This document shows positions 35,686-44,837 of a stretch of DNA of 64,000 bases, one piece after another. The notes under the pieces were generated by a model, which saw only the letters and a list, made by a program, of their open reading frames with translations, was not told where the DNA came from and made no database searches. A program made the position numbers and the translations under genes. The number at the start of each line of letters is the position of its first letter. Within the stretch, counting starts at the first letter, position 1. The stretch lies in assembly GCA_028870665.1 (NCBI GenBank), contig JAGWPB010000003.1, positions 1-64,000 on the forward strand. Reading direction: 5' to 3'. Source of the DNA: Lysobacteraceae bacterium (GTDB lineage: Bacteria > Pseudomonadota > Gammaproteobacteria > Xanthomonadales > Rhodanobacteraceae).

Positions 35686-37440
35686 ATGGCCGAACACGTA
35701 CTCACCGACACCTTCTTCGAACAATTCGACCTGCACCCGCTGCTGCAACGCGGGCTTGCCGATTGCGGTTTCACCCGCTGCACGCCGATCCAGGCCCTGA
35801 GCCTGCCGCCGGCGCTGAGCGGGCGCGACGTCGCCGGCCAGGCGCAGACCGGCACCGGCAAGACCTGCGCCTTCCTGGTCGCGGCGATGAACCGGCTGCT
35901 GACCACGCCGGCGCTCGCCGCGCGTCGCAGCGAGGATCCGCGCGCGCTGGTGATCGCGCCGACCCGCGAGCTGGCGATCCAGATCGAGAAGGACGCGCGC
36001 GCCATCGGCCGTCACACCGGTCTGCGCCTGGCGCTGATCTACGGCGGCGTCGACTATGACAAGCAACGCCAGCTGCTCAAGGACGGCTGCGACATCATCA
36101 TCGCCACGCCGGGACGACTGCTCGACTACTACAAGCAGCATGTGTTCAGCCTCGGCACCGTCGAGGTGATGGTGATCGACGAAGCCGACCGCATGTTCGA
36201 TCTCGGCTTCATCGCCGATGTGCGCTACCTGTTCCGGCGCCTGCCGGCGCGCGAGCAGCGCCAGGTGATGCTGTATTCGGCCACGCTCAGCTATCGCGTG
36301 CTCGAACTGGCCTACGAGCATATGAACAGCCCGGAAAAGGTGATCGTCGAAAGCGAGCACGTCACCGCCGATCGCGTTCGTCAGCACATCTTCTTTCCCG
36401 CCAAGGAAGAGAAGATTCCGCTGCTGCTCAACCTGCTGGAGCGACACGGGCCGGCGCGCAGCATCGTCTTCGTGAATACCAAGGCGGCCGCCGAGCGCGT
36501 CAGCGAGCGTCTTGCGCGCCACGGCCTGAAGGTCGGCACGCTGTCCGGGGACGTGCCGCAGAAAAAGCGCGAGACCCTGCTCGGGCGTTTCCAGCGCGGC
36601 GAGATCGAGATGCTGGTCGCCACGGATGTCGCCGCGCGCGGTCTGCATATCGCCGACGTCAGTCACGTGTTCAATTACGACCTGCCACAGGATGCCGAGG
36701 ACTACGTGCACCGGATCGGCCGCACCGCGCGCCTCGGCGCCGAGGGCGACGCGATCAGCTTTGCCTGCGACCTTTATGCGATGGCTCTGCCCGAGATCGA
36801 GACCTACATCGGCCAGAAGATTCCGGTCGAGGCCGTCACCGCCGACCTGCTGAAGCCGGTGCCGGCGCGAGCCCGGGTGGCCCCGCCGGCGGGTGTGACC
36901 GACGACGCCCATGATGCCGACGCGTCGCCGCCGCGTGCACCGCGGCGCGGGGCGGCGACGCGCGGTCGCGGTTCGCCACGACCCGCTGCGACCGGGCCGC
37001 GCAACCCCGCGCGCGTCGCGTCGCCAGTCGTCGCTGCCGACGTGGCCGCAGGCGGGCCACGTGCCGCGGCAGCACCCTCCGGACCGGATCATGGCGCGGC
37101 GACGGCAGCCGATCGCTTCGAAGGCGCGGCGCCTGCGCGCAAGCGTCGCCGCCGTGGCGGTCGCGGCCGTGCCGCGGGTGCTGACGGAGCTGCCGCGCCG
37201 GCGGTCGATGCCGGGACCGGCAGTGCCGCCGCGGCGCCCGTCGCCGCCACACCGCCTGCCGAGGGCGAGCGCCGCCGGCATCGCGGCGGTCGCGGTCGCC
37301 GCGAGGACGCGCCGTCCATCGGTACAGCGCCGCCCACTCCGGCGCCAGGCGCAGGCGCAGCGGCGTCTGCGGCAGTCCCGTCGACGCATGCCAAACCGGG
37401 TTTCTTCCGTCGTATCGGCAGCCTGTTCCATCGGCGTTGA
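35686..37440 (+). CDS. rhlB: DEAD-box RNA helicase RhlB, with long basic C-terminal extension
   Basis: ATP-dependent RNA helicase, in enterics a partner of RNase E in the degradosome. The helicase core covers residues 1 to about 390: Q motif with FTRCTPIQ, motif I AQTGTGKT, motif II DEAD as [10 protein letters not shown], motif III SAT as YSATLS, and motif [10 protein letters not shown]. The last 190 residues are an Ala/Pro/Arg-rich, low-complexity tail with several RRRRGGRGR-type clusters, and a short [12 protein letters not shown] end. The total of 584 residues exceeds E. coli RhlB by about 160. Such a basic tail may bind RNA or RNase E; this is inference. Divergent from trxA. Confidence 0.94.
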   Translation: MAEHVLTDTFFEQFDLHPLLQRGLADCGFTRCTPIQALSLPPALSGRDVAGQAQTGTGKTCAFLVAAMNRLLTTPALAARRSEDPRALVIAPTRELAIQIEKDARAIGRHTGLRLALIYGGVDYDKQRQLLKDGCDIIIATPGRLLDYYKQHVFSLGTVEVMVIDEADRMFDLGFIADVRYLFRRLPAREQRQVMLYSATLSYRVLELAYEHMNSPEKVIVESEHVTADRVRQHIFFPAKEEKIPLLLNLLERHGPARSIVFVNTKAAAERVSERLARHGLKVGTLSGDVPQKKRETLLGRFQRGEIEMLVATDVAARGLHIADVSHVFNYDLPQDAEDYVHRIGRTARLGAEGDAISFACDLYAMALPEIETYIGQKIPVEAVTADLLKPVPARARVAPPAGVTDDAHDADASPPRAPRRGAATRGRGSPRPAATGPRNPARVASPVVAADVAAGGPRAAAAPSGPDHGAATAADRFEGAAPARKRRRRGGRGRAAGADGAAAPAVDAGTGSAAAAPVAATPPAEGERRRHRGGRGRREDAPSIGTAPPTPAPGAGAAASAAVPSTHAKPGFFRRIGSLFHRR

Positions 37441-37545
37441 CATCGGTGGCGGCGCCGGGGAAGCACCCCTGCCCGGTGATCGCCGGGGCTGGCAGCGGCG
37501 CGTGCGCACGCTATGCTGCCGGCCTCTCCGCAGTCAGCCGCGCCC

Positions 37546-38223
37546 GTGATCCGTTTCGACCAGGTCAGCAAGCGCTATCCCGGTGGCCATGACGCGCTGA
37601 GCCAGATCAGCTTCGAGCTTGGCGCCGGCGAGATGGCCTTCGTCACCGGCCATTCCGGCGCCGGGAAGAGCACCTTGCTCAAATTGCTGGGTCTGCTCGA
37701 ACGCCCCAGCCGTGGCGCGGTCATGGTCGGGGACGTCCATCTCGGCACGGTGCGCCGGCGCGGCATCCCGCGTCTGCGACGGCAGGTCGGCATGGTCTTT
37801 CAGGACCACCGCCTGCTGATGGATCGCAGCGTGTTCGCGAATGTCGAATTGCCGCTGGTGGTTGCCGGCGTGCCCGCTGCCGAACGCGGCAGGCGCGTAC
37901 GCGCGGCGCTGGAAAAGGTCGGTTTGCTGTCGCACGAGAAAAAATCGCCGCCCGCGCTGTCAGCCGGCGAACAACAACGCGTCGGCATCGCCCGCGCCAT
38001 CGTCGGCAAGCCGCCGCTGCTGATTGCCGACGAGCCCACCGGCAACCTCGATCCCCAGCTGGCGGTGGAAATCATGGGCCTCTTCGCCGAGTTCCAGCAG
38101 GTCGGCACCACGGTCCTGGTCGCCACCCACGACCTGTTCCTGATCAAGCGCATGCGCAAGCGCGTGATCGTGCTGGATCATGGACGGATGGTGGACGATG
38201 TCGCCGCCGCGGAGGTCGTGTGA
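37546..38223 (+). CDS. ftsE: Cell-division ABC transporter ATP-binding protein FtsE
   Basis: ATPase that with FtsX controls septal peptidoglycan hydrolases. Walker A is TGHSGAGKSTLLKLL, the signature LSAGEQQRVGIARA, Walker B LLIADEPTGNLD and the H-loop VATHD. The GTG at 37546 gives the family start VIRFDQVSKRYPGG. An upstream ATG at 37513 would add 11 residues without homology. Its stop overlaps the ftsX start by 4 nt. Confidence 0.95.
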   Translation: MIRFDQVSKRYPGGHDALSQISFELGAGEMAFVTGHSGAGKSTLLKLLGLLERPSRGAVMVGDVHLGTVRRRGIPRLRRQVGMVFQDHRLLMDRSVFANVELPLVVAGVPAAERGRRVRAALEKVGLLSHEKKSPPALSAGEQQRVGIARAIVGKPPLLIADEPTGNLDPQLAVEIMGLFAEFQQVGTTVLVATHDLFLIKRMRKRVIVLDHGRMVDDVAAAEVV

Positions 38224-39197
38224 GCAGGCGTCGCGCGCGTCGCGGTGATCCGGTGCCGGCAGCGACGCTGTCGGTGCGCGGGCGCATCGCCGCCTGGCGC
38301 GGGCAGCATGCGTGGAGCCTGCATGCCAGCCTGCAGCGGCTTGCGGCGCATCCGATCGGCACCGCGCTCACGCTGACGGTGATGGGTCTTGCGTTGGCGC
38401 TGCCGCTGGCCTTCTACCTGGCACTGGGCAATCTGCAGCGATTCGGCGCCGCGCTCGGCGAGAGTCAGGCGATCAGCGTGTTTCTCAAGCCCGACCTCGG
38501 CGCGGCGGGGGTGGCGGGGCTGGCCGCGGATCTGCGCGGCCGCACGGACGTCGCCGCGGTGGCCCTGCGCACGCCGCAGCAGGGGTTGGCCGAGCTGTCG
38601 GCGATGCAGGGTTTCGGTCCGGGGCTGGCGATGCTGGCCGACAATCCCCTGCCGTACGTGCTGGTGGTGACGCCGCGCGCGGGTCTGGACGCGCGCGCCG
38701 GCCAGGCATTGGTCGCCGCCCTGCGCGCGCTGCCGGCGGCGGATCGGGTGCAGGACAACAGTGCCTGGCGCGGTCGTCTGGATGCGCTGCTGGCGTTGGG
38801 TCGGCGCGCGGTGCTGCTGCTGGGCGCCCTGCTGGCGCTGGCGGCGCTGCTGGTGGTGGGCAACAGCGTTCGTCAGGATATCCGGGCGCATGCCGAGGAA
38901 GTGGCGGTGTTGCGGCTGGTCGGTGCCAGCTCCGGATTCGTGCGGCGACCGTACCTGTATGCGGGCATCTGCTACGGTTTCGGCAGCGGGGTGGTGGCGG
39001 TCGCGTTGGTGCTGCTGCTGGAGTTGGCCCTGGCCGGTCCGGCCGCCATGCTGGCGACTGCGTGGGGCGGGGGGTTGCGTTTCGCCGGCGTCGCGCCGAG
39101 CCTGTTGCTGGCCGTGCCGTTCGCCGCTGCCCTGCTGGGCTGGCTGGGTGCGCGCATCGCCGGTGCGCGCCATCTGGCCGCGGCCGAGCCGCATTGA
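38220..39197 (+). CDS. ftsX: Cell-division protein FtsX
   Basis: Membrane partner of FtsE (325 residues, GTG start). The first transmembrane helix is near residues 53-73 (LTLTVMGLALALPLAFYLAL). A periplasmic loop with ISVFLKPDLGAAGVAGL and LAELSAMQGFG follows. Three C-terminal membrane helices include RRAVLLLGALLALAALLVVGN and EEVAVLRLVGASSGFVRRPY between them. The Arg-rich N-terminus stays in the cytoplasm. Confidence 0.94.
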   Translation: MSRRRARRGDPVPAATLSVRGRIAAWRGQHAWSLHASLQRLAAHPIGTALTLTVMGLALALPLAFYLALGNLQRFGAALGESQAISVFLKPDLGAAGVAGLAADLRGRTDVAAVALRTPQQGLAELSAMQGFGPGLAMLADNPLPYVLVVTPRAGLDARAGQALVAALRALPAADRVQDNSAWRGRLDALLALGRRAVLLLGALLALAALLVVGNSVRQDIRAHAEEVAVLRLVGASSGFVRRPYLYAGICYGFGSGVVAVALVLLLELALAGPAAMLATAWGGGLRFAGVAPSLLLAVPFAAALLGWLGARIAGARHLAAAEPH

Positions 39198-39211
39198 GTC
39201 GCGAGGGTCCG

Positions 39212-40051
39212 ATGGAATCCAGCATCAGCCGCCACATCGCCAGTGACCATCCGCGCGTGCTGGTGGTGGACGGATCGAAAGTCGTGCGGCGCCTGATCGA
39301 GCAGGTGCTGCATGCCGAGCTGAGCGGTGTCAGCGTGATCGGTTGCGGCAGCGGCGCCGAGGCGCGCGCCGCACTGGAGCAGGCGCCGGTGGATTTCGTC
39401 ACGACTGCGCTGCGGCTTCCGGACATGGACGGGCTGGATCTGGCGCGCAGCGTGCGCATGCACGCGCCGCAGGCCTATGTGCCGATCGTGGTGGTTTCGG
39501 GCGACGTCAACGAACGCCTGCAGGCACGTGCGCTGGGCGAGGACGTCACCGACTATTTCGACAAGTCGCTCGGCTTCGGGGCCCTGGCCGAGTTCATCCG
39601 CGGCTATGTGCAGCCGCAGGGGCAGGCGAGCGGCGAGGTGCTGTACGTCGAGGACAGCCGCGTGGTCGCGCTGGCCACCCGGCGAATGCTCGAGAAGCAC
39701 GGGCTGACGGTGCAGCACGTGGTCAGTGTCGAAGACGCGCTGGTCCTGCTCGACGCCGCCAAGGCGGCCGGCAGCGTGGGCGCCGACGTGGTGCTGACCG
39801 ACGTCAACCTGAAGGGCGAGCTGACCGGCGGCGATCTGCTGGCGCGCATCCGCAGCGACTACGGCTATGGCAAGGGCCGGCTGCCGGTTCTGGTGATGAC
39901 CGGCGACGACAATCCGCGCAACCAGGCGGTGCTGCTGCGCGCCGGGGCCAACGATCTGGTGCAGAAACCGATCGAGGAACGGCTGCTGGTCACCAAGCTG
40001 CTGTTCCAGTTGCGCGTCGGCCGCCATCTGCGCGAGCACGCCGGGACGTGA
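39212..40051 (+). CDS. Double-receiver response regulator with a degenerate first domain
   Basis: A 279-residue protein made of two CheY-like receiver domains and no output domain. The first (about 14-130) has [13 protein letters not shown], with Asp-Gly in place of the usual acidic pair, and [14 protein letters not shown], where Ala66 replaces the phosphorylated Asp. It therefore cannot be phosphorylated in the normal way. The second (about 142-275) keeps [10 protein letters not shown], the Asp in [10 protein letters not shown], the VMTGDD switch and the VQKPI Lys. Such proteins usually act by protein contact. No kinase lies beside it. It is 14 nt after ftsX, and its stop overlaps the ung start. 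Confidence 0.85.
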   Translation: MESSISRHIASDHPRVLVVDGSKVVRRLIEQVLHAELSGVSVIGCGSGAEARAALEQAPVDFVTTALRLPDMDGLDLARSVRMHAPQAYVPIVVVSGDVNERLQARALGEDVTDYFDKSLGFGALAEFIRGYVQPQGQASGEVLYVEDSRVVALATRRMLEKHGLTVQHVVSVEDALVLLDAAKAAGSVGADVVLTDVNLKGELTGGDLLARIRSDYGYGKGRLPVLVMTGDDNPRNQAVLLRAGANDLVQKPIEERLLVTKLLFQLRVGRHLREHAGT

Positions 40052-40755
40052 GCGATTCGCGGCTGCGCCTCGAGTCGAGCTGGAAGGCCGCACTCGGCGA
40101 TTACTTCGATCGCCCCGACATGCAGGCTCTGGCTTCATTTCTGCGTGCCGAGAAGGCCGCCGGCAAGCGCATCTATCCGCCCGGTGCGGAGATCTTTGCC
40201 GCGCTCGATGCCACGCCGCTGCCGGCGGTGAAGACGGTGATCCTGGGCCAGGACCCCTATCACGGCCCCGGGCAGGCGCACGGACTTTGCTTTTCGGTGC
40301 GGCCCGGCGTGCCAGTGCCGCCGTCGCTGGCCAACATCTTCGCCGAGATCGAGCGCGATCTCGGCATCGCGCGTCCCGACCACGGCTGCCTGACGTCGTG
40401 GGCGCAGCGCGGCGTGCTGTTGCTCAACGCCGTGCTGACGGTGGAGGACGGTCGTGCCGGTGCGCACCAGGGCAAAGGTTGGGAAGGCTTCACCGATGCC
40501 GTCGTCGATGCTCTCAACCGGCGTCGCGAAGGCGTGGTGTTCCTGCTCTGGGGCAGTTACGCCCAGGCCAAGGGCCGCCTGATCGACCCGCGTCGCCATG
40601 CGGTGCTCAAGGCACCCCATCCCTCGCCGCTGTCGGCCCACCGGGGCTTCATCGGTTGCGGGCATTTCTCGGCCTGTAACCGCTATCTGGATCAGCAAGG
40701 CGCGGCGCCGATCGACTGGTCGCTGCCGCCGCGGAGTGCGCTCACGTCTTGTTGA
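40048..40755 (+). CDS. ung: Uracil-DNA glycosylase
   Basis: Removes uracil from DNA (family 1, 235 residues). The water-activating motif [17 protein letters not shown] and the [11 protein letters not shown] motif that inserts the Leu are intact, as is LLLNAVLTV. The start is GTG and overlaps the regulator stop in GTGA. The end of the gene contains part of the rpoH promoter region. Confidence 0.96.
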   Translation: MSDSRLRLESSWKAALGDYFDRPDMQALASFLRAEKAAGKRIYPPGAEIFAALDATPLPAVKTVILGQDPYHGPGQAHGLCFSVRPGVPVPPSLANIFAEIERDLGIARPDHGCLTSWAQRGVLLLNAVLTVEDGRAGAHQGKGWEGFTDAVVDALNRRREGVVFLLWGSYAQAKGRLIDPRRHAVLKAPHPSPLSAHRGFIGCGHFSACNRYLDQQGAAPIDWSLPPRSALTSC

Positions 40756-40777
40756 CAAGCTTCCTGTACTATATAGT
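40749..40777 (+). promoter_or_regulatory. Predicted upstream promoter of rpoH
   Basis: TTGTTG (40749-40754) and TATAGT (40772-40777) are spaced by 17 bp. A TTGACA overlaps the first box at 40752 but its spacing is poor. It would start transcription about 25 bp before the CIRCE element. Confidence 0.4.
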
Positions 40778-40809
40778 TCATGTATTGGCCTCGGGAACCC
40801 TGGGCCGCC

Positions 40810-40836
40810 TTAGCACTCCAATAGGTCGAGTGCTAA
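40810..40836 (+). promoter_or_regulatory. CIRCE operator (HrcA binding site) of rpoH
   Basis: The sequence is TTAGCACTC, nine bases, GAGTGCTAA: a perfect match to the CIRCE consensus bound by the HrcA heat-shock repressor. It ends 28 bp before the rpoH ATG. A possible promoter overlaps it exactly: TTAGCA (40810-40815) as -35, an 18-bp spacer, and TAAAAT (40834-40839) as -10. HrcA bound here would block that promoter and any reading through from upstream. Confidence 0.9.
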
Positions 40837-40864
40837 AATGAACTGAATCGCAGGAGGTCCGTGC

Positions 40865-41722
40865 ATGTCGCAAGCCCTGATTCCCGCCACTTTCCCCGCT
40901 CTGAGCGCGATGGGCAGCATCGATGCCTACATCGGCGCGGTGTACCGCATTCCGGTGCTCAGCGCCGAGGAAGAGCATGCACTCGCCGTGCGCTACCAGA
41001 GCGACGCCGATCTCGAGGCGGCCAAGAAGCTGGTGCTCTCCCACCTGCGTTTCGTGGTGCACGTGGCCCGCGGCTATTCCGGCTACGGCCTGCAGCTGGC
41101 CGATCTGGTGCAGGAAGGCAACATCGGCCTGATGAAGGCGGTCAAGCGCTTCGATCCCGAGCAGGGCGTGCGTCTGGTCAGCTTCGCCGTGCACTGGATT
41201 CGCGCCGAGATGCATGAGTTCATCCTGCGCAACTGGCGCATCGTCAAGGTCGCCACCACCAAGGCGCAGCGCAAGCTGTTTTTCAATCTGCGCAAGTCGA
41301 AAAAGCGCCTGGGCTGGATGAATGCCGAGGAGGTGCGCACGGTGGCCAGGGACCTGGGTGTACCGGTGGCCACGGTGCTGGAGATGGAGTCGCGGCTGAG
41401 CGGCCGCGATGTCGCATTCGACGCCCCCGATGATGCCGACGAGGACGCCAGGCCCTCGCCGGTGGCGTATCTGGTCGATCATTCCGCCGACCCGTACGCC
41501 ACGGTGGCCGAAGCCGATCAGGACGACCGCGACCACGACAGCCTGCACACGGCCATCGAACGTCTCGACGAACGCTCGCGCGACATCATCCAGCGGCGCT
41601 GGCTCAATGAGCCCAAGGCCACGTTGCAGGAGCTGGCCGACGAGTATGGCGTCTCGGCCGAGCGCATTCGCCAGGTCGAGGCCAACGCGATGAAGAAGAT
41701 GCGTGCGCTGTTCGCCGCCTGA
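40865..41722 (+). CDS. rpoH: RNA polymerase heat-shock sigma factor sigma-32
   Basis: Directs transcription of heat-shock genes (285 residues). Region 2 shows [37 protein letters not shown], split over -10 recognition. The RpoH-specific box [15 protein letters not shown] lies at about residue 135. Region 4 is [21 protein letters not shown], with helix-turn-helix. A strong AGGAGG site precedes the ATG. A perfect CIRCE element is just upstream, so the gene is likely under HrcA repression. Confidence 0.97.
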   Translation: MSQALIPATFPALSAMGSIDAYIGAVYRIPVLSAEEEHALAVRYQSDADLEAAKKLVLSHLRFVVHVARGYSGYGLQLADLVQEGNIGLMKAVKRFDPEQGVRLVSFAVHWIRAEMHEFILRNWRIVKVATTKAQRKLFFNLRKSKKRLGWMNAEEVRTVARDLGVPVATVLEMESRLSGRDVAFDAPDDADEDARPSPVAYLVDHSADPYATVAEADQDDRDHDSLHTAIERLDERSRDIIQRRWLNEPKATLQELADEYGVSAERIRQVEANAMKKMRALFAA

Positions 41723-41748
41723 CCCGGCTTTTCACGAGCAACCCCCAG

Positions 41749-41780
41749 CGACGGCCTCCCTTGCGGAGGCCGTCGGCTTT
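41749..41780 (+). terminator. rpoH terminator
   Basis: An 11-bp perfect stem (CGACGGCCTCC with GGAGGCCGTCG, 41749-41759 and 41765-41775) followed by GCTTT, 27 nt after the stop. Confidence 0.8.
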
Positions 41781-42279
41781 GGTGGCATCGCTTCCGGGCC
41801 AGGGAGGCATCACGTCGCGACAGGCGTTGTGCCTGAGCATGCCATTACGACACGGTTACGGTTCGGATAATTCGACTTAACGATAAAGCAACAGTCATGG
41901 AACGGCCTTACGTTAGGCCCCTGAGTCGTCGACCGAGACGTGGATCCCGATGATCCCGGCCTGCACACCCATCGCCCTGCCGCGGATGCCCGCGCGCGGG
42001 CGCGTGGCGGTGCATGCCGTGGTGCGCATCGCGCCGCCGCTGCGGGCGACCGCCCGGCCGTGGCCAACGCCATCGGGAGCGAGGCGACGCACGGGTCGAG
42101 CCACCGCAGTCCGGTCGCGGGGCCGGGCCTGCGAGGGGCTGCTCTACCCGGATGTGCGGATGTCGCTGGCCATGACCACAAGTCAGGACGAACGCGTGCG
42201 AGTGCATTTGCGTGGATCAGTTTGACCTGAAAACCCGATACAGCGCCGGTTCCGATTTCTTCAACTTCAGGAGGGATTT
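41781..42279 (+). other. Intergenic region upstream of the TonB-dependent receptor
   Basis: No gene is supported. The middle (about 41845-41900) is more AT-rich than its surroundings and contains GGATAAT and AACGATAAAG, likely promoter sequence. A small inverted repeat GGCCT-TACGTT-AGGCC lies at about 41904-41919. The region ends with AGGAGG before the receptor ATG. Confidence 0.4.
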
Positions 42280-44625
42280 ATGCGATTGATGAAACTGTCC
42301 CCGCTTTTCTGCGCCATGGCCGCGGCCGGTGCGGTGGCCATGCTGCCAGCCAGCGCGTTCGGTCAAAACGCGCCTGCGCAAGACGGCAGCACGAGCAAGG
42401 CCAAGCATGTACAGAAGCTCTCCGAGATCCAGGTCATCGCCCGCGAGCTGACGATCACGAGGATTCCGATGAACTCGGCGTTCAGTTCATCGATCATCGG
42501 GCCTTCCGCCATCCGCTTCGCCTCACCGATGCTGAGCGTCCAGAGCCTGCTGGAACGCACGCCCTCGATCAACGTGCGCACACCGGCGGCGAACAGCGTA
42601 CGCACCAACATCACCTTCCGCTCCTTCAGCAGCGGCCAGTTTTCCGAGACCTTCGACGGCGTGCCGATCAACGACCCCTTCAACGGCGGCACGACCAACT
42701 CGGCCTCCACGCGCAACAACATCCCGCTGACGCTGAACGACATCAACAGCGTCAACATCTACCGCGGCATCAACAACCCGGCAGTCACCTCCTACAACTC
42801 GCTGGGCGGCACCATCGCTTTCGAGCCGCGCGATCCGAGCGCGACCCCGAACGCGTCGGTCACCATGGGCGGTGGCAGCTTCAGCACCTGGTTCGAGGGA
42901 CTGACCGCCAACACCGGCGCGATCGGCGGCGTGCGCAACATGGTCAGCATCAACCACAACAGCAGCAGCGGCTGGCAGGCCAATTCCGGCAACCGCAACA
43001 CGAATCTCTACTACGCCGGCGTGTTGCCCTATGACGAGGGCGATGGCGAGCTCTACGCCTATGCCATCTACAACATCAACAAGGGCTTCACGCCGCACAC
43101 CGTGCCGCTGCCGCTGATCCAGCAGTACGGCTACCGCTACGGCTGGCCGCTGGACTGGACCAACAGCTACAACAAGGACCACGGCGGCACCTACATCCTG
43201 GGTGACCGCATGCGGGTCAACCATCTGCTGTCGTTCAACGCCCGCGTGTACGCGCGCAACATCGATTACAACCGCGTTTCCTACGCCAATCCGAACTTCA
43301 TCCAGAGTGCGACCCAGCCCTACTTCATTCCCAACACACCGGGCGATTACTCATTCTGGCTGCCCAATCCCAGCTATGACCCGGCGGCGACCTTCGGCAG
43401 CAATCTCGCCGGCAACGCCTACCACACCTACCTGTACAGCACTCAGCAGTACGGGTTCATGCCGCATTTCACCCTGAATCTTCCCGACAACCAGGTCAAA
43501 TTCGGCGGCGACTGGTCGCACACCAAGCTGCATTCGTCCGAGTACTGGTATGGCACCAACCCGATGCCGCTGGTCACCGGCTACAACAACGCCTGGGATG
43601 AGCACGATTCGCGCACCCTGGGATCGGCCTTCGTGCAGGACCGGATCAGCCTGTTCGACGGTGCGTTGCAGGTGACGCCCGGCCTCAAGTACCTGATGGC
43701 GCGCACCTCCGACTTCGACAATATCGGCTTCTTCTATCCGATCAGCGGCACGGTCTCGGATTCCGAGCACTACACCTCGCCGACGATCGGACTGAACTGG
43801 CGTCCGGTGCGGCATGTCAGCCTGTATGCCGCCTGGGGCAAGACTGCCAAGTTCCCCGGCATCGCGTCCTATTACAACAATGTCGGTCAGACGAATTCAG
43901 GCGGCCAGACCGTGGTGGTGCCGATCCACGTCACGCCGGAGTACGTGCGTGACATCGAGGCCGGCGCGCGCTACGAGGCGCACGGCTTCCAGGGTGCGCT
44001 CAACGTCTATCGCGAGAACTTCGCCAACACCTTCATCCAGGTCACCGACCCCACATCGGGACTGACGACCACCTCCAACGGCGGCAGTTCACGCTACGAG
44101 GGCATCGAGCTCGACCTGCAGGACAGCGTTGTCACCTCGTATGGCGCGTTCAGCATCTTCGGCAATATCGCGGAGAACCGGGCCAATTTCACCTCGAGCT
44201 TCACCGTGGCCAATGCCGCGGGTGCCGCAGCGTTGGCCGGACAAAGCGTGGTCGCGGGGCAGCCGCTGGCCGGTGTGCCCAAGCATCTGGCCAATCTCGG
44301 CCTCGGCTGGAAATGGCGGACCTGGCGCGCGAGCCTGAGCGAGCATTATTCCGGCTCGCAGTACGTCAACGAGTACAACGCCGGCGTGCCCACGGCCGAG
44401 ACCATTCCGAGTTATGCGGTGATGAATTTCACCCTGCGCGACACGCTGCACATCGGCAACGGCATGCTCAAGGACGTGCAACTCGCCCTGCATGTCGACA
44501 ATGTGTTCGACCGTCACTACTACACGTTCGGCTACGGCGATACGACCTACGCAGGCAACCCGTTCGTGCGGGCGATCTACGAGGAGCCGCGGGCCTACTT
44601 CGGCTCGGCGACGATCGATTTCTGA
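42280..44625 (+). CDS. TonB-dependent outer-membrane receptor
   Basis: A 781-residue outer-membrane receptor for uptake of an iron complex or other large ligand. A signal peptide ends near ASAFGQNA. Then a TonB-box-like LSEIQVIARE and a plug domain: LLERTPSINVRTPAANSVRTNITFRSF (written in parts here), then GVPINDPFNGG and GIN-NPAVTSYNSLGG. A 22-strand barrel follows, ending in AYFGSATIDF with the C-terminal Phe needed for insertion. YAAWGKTAKFPG and VDNVFDRHYYTFGYG are typical late-barrel motifs. The ligand is unknown and no transport partner lies beside it. It follows AGGAGG. Confidence 0.93.
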   Translation: MRLMKLSPLFCAMAAAGAVAMLPASAFGQNAPAQDGSTSKAKHVQKLSEIQVIARELTITRIPMNSAFSSSIIGPSAIRFASPMLSVQSLLERTPSINVRTPAANSVRTNITFRSFSSGQFSETFDGVPINDPFNGGTTNSASTRNNIPLTLNDINSVNIYRGINNPAVTSYNSLGGTIAFEPRDPSATPNASVTMGGGSFSTWFEGLTANTGAIGGVRNMVSINHNSSSGWQANSGNRNTNLYYAGVLPYDEGDGELYAYAIYNINKGFTPHTVPLPLIQQYGYRYGWPLDWTNSYNKDHGGTYILGDRMRVNHLLSFNARVYARNIDYNRVSYANPNFIQSATQPYFIPNTPGDYSFWLPNPSYDPAATFGSNLAGNAYHTYLYSTQQYGFMPHFTLNLPDNQVKFGGDWSHTKLHSSEYWYGTNPMPLVTGYNNAWDEHDSRTLGSAFVQDRISLFDGALQVTPGLKYLMARTSDFDNIGFFYPISGTVSDSEHYTSPTIGLNWRPVRHVSLYAAWGKTAKFPGIASYYNNVGQTNSGGQTVVVPIHVTPEYVRDIEAGARYEAHGFQGALNVYRENFANTFIQVTDPTSGLTTTSNGGSSRYEGIELDLQDSVVTSYGAFSIFGNIAENRANFTSSFTVANAAGAAALAGQSVVAGQPLAGVPKHLANLGLGWKWRTWRASLSEHYSGSQYVNEYNAGVPTAETIPSYAVMNFTLRDTLHIGNGMLKDVQLALHVDNVFDRHYYTFGYGDTTYAGNPFVRAIYEEPRAYFGSATIDF

Positions 44626-44641
44626 TCCCGCCGCCACGGCG

Positions 44642-44669
44642 CCGGCCGGCCCTTGCACGGGCCGGCCGG
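44642..44669 (+). terminator. Hairpin after the TonB-dependent receptor
   Basis: An 11-bp perfect stem (CCGGCCGGCCC at 44642-44652, complement at 44659-44669) around TTGCAC, 17 nt after the stop. No T-run follows. Confidence 0.5.
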
Positions 44670-44837
44670 AACCGCGCCTGACTGCCGGGTCCGGGCCGAT
44701 GGGGCGATGCTCCTGCGTTTAGCCGTCTAGACGAATCAGAGAGTCGCAGGCTGGGCCGCAAGCCCGGTCTGCGGGCAGGTGCCGCGCATCGGGCGACCGT
44801 CGCAACCTCACGCCGCCGGACTTCCGCGGCAGCCGGT

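Noticed and set aside
40767-40777. Palindrome ACTATATAGT near rpoH as an operator
   Set aside because: Only ten bases and overlapping the -10 box. It is likely chance in an AT-rich promoter.
41940-42230. Open frames in the rpoH-receptor gap
   Set aside because: Several overlapping frames on both strands with no ribosome site, no homology and Arg/Pro/Ala-rich shadows. The gap looks regulatory.
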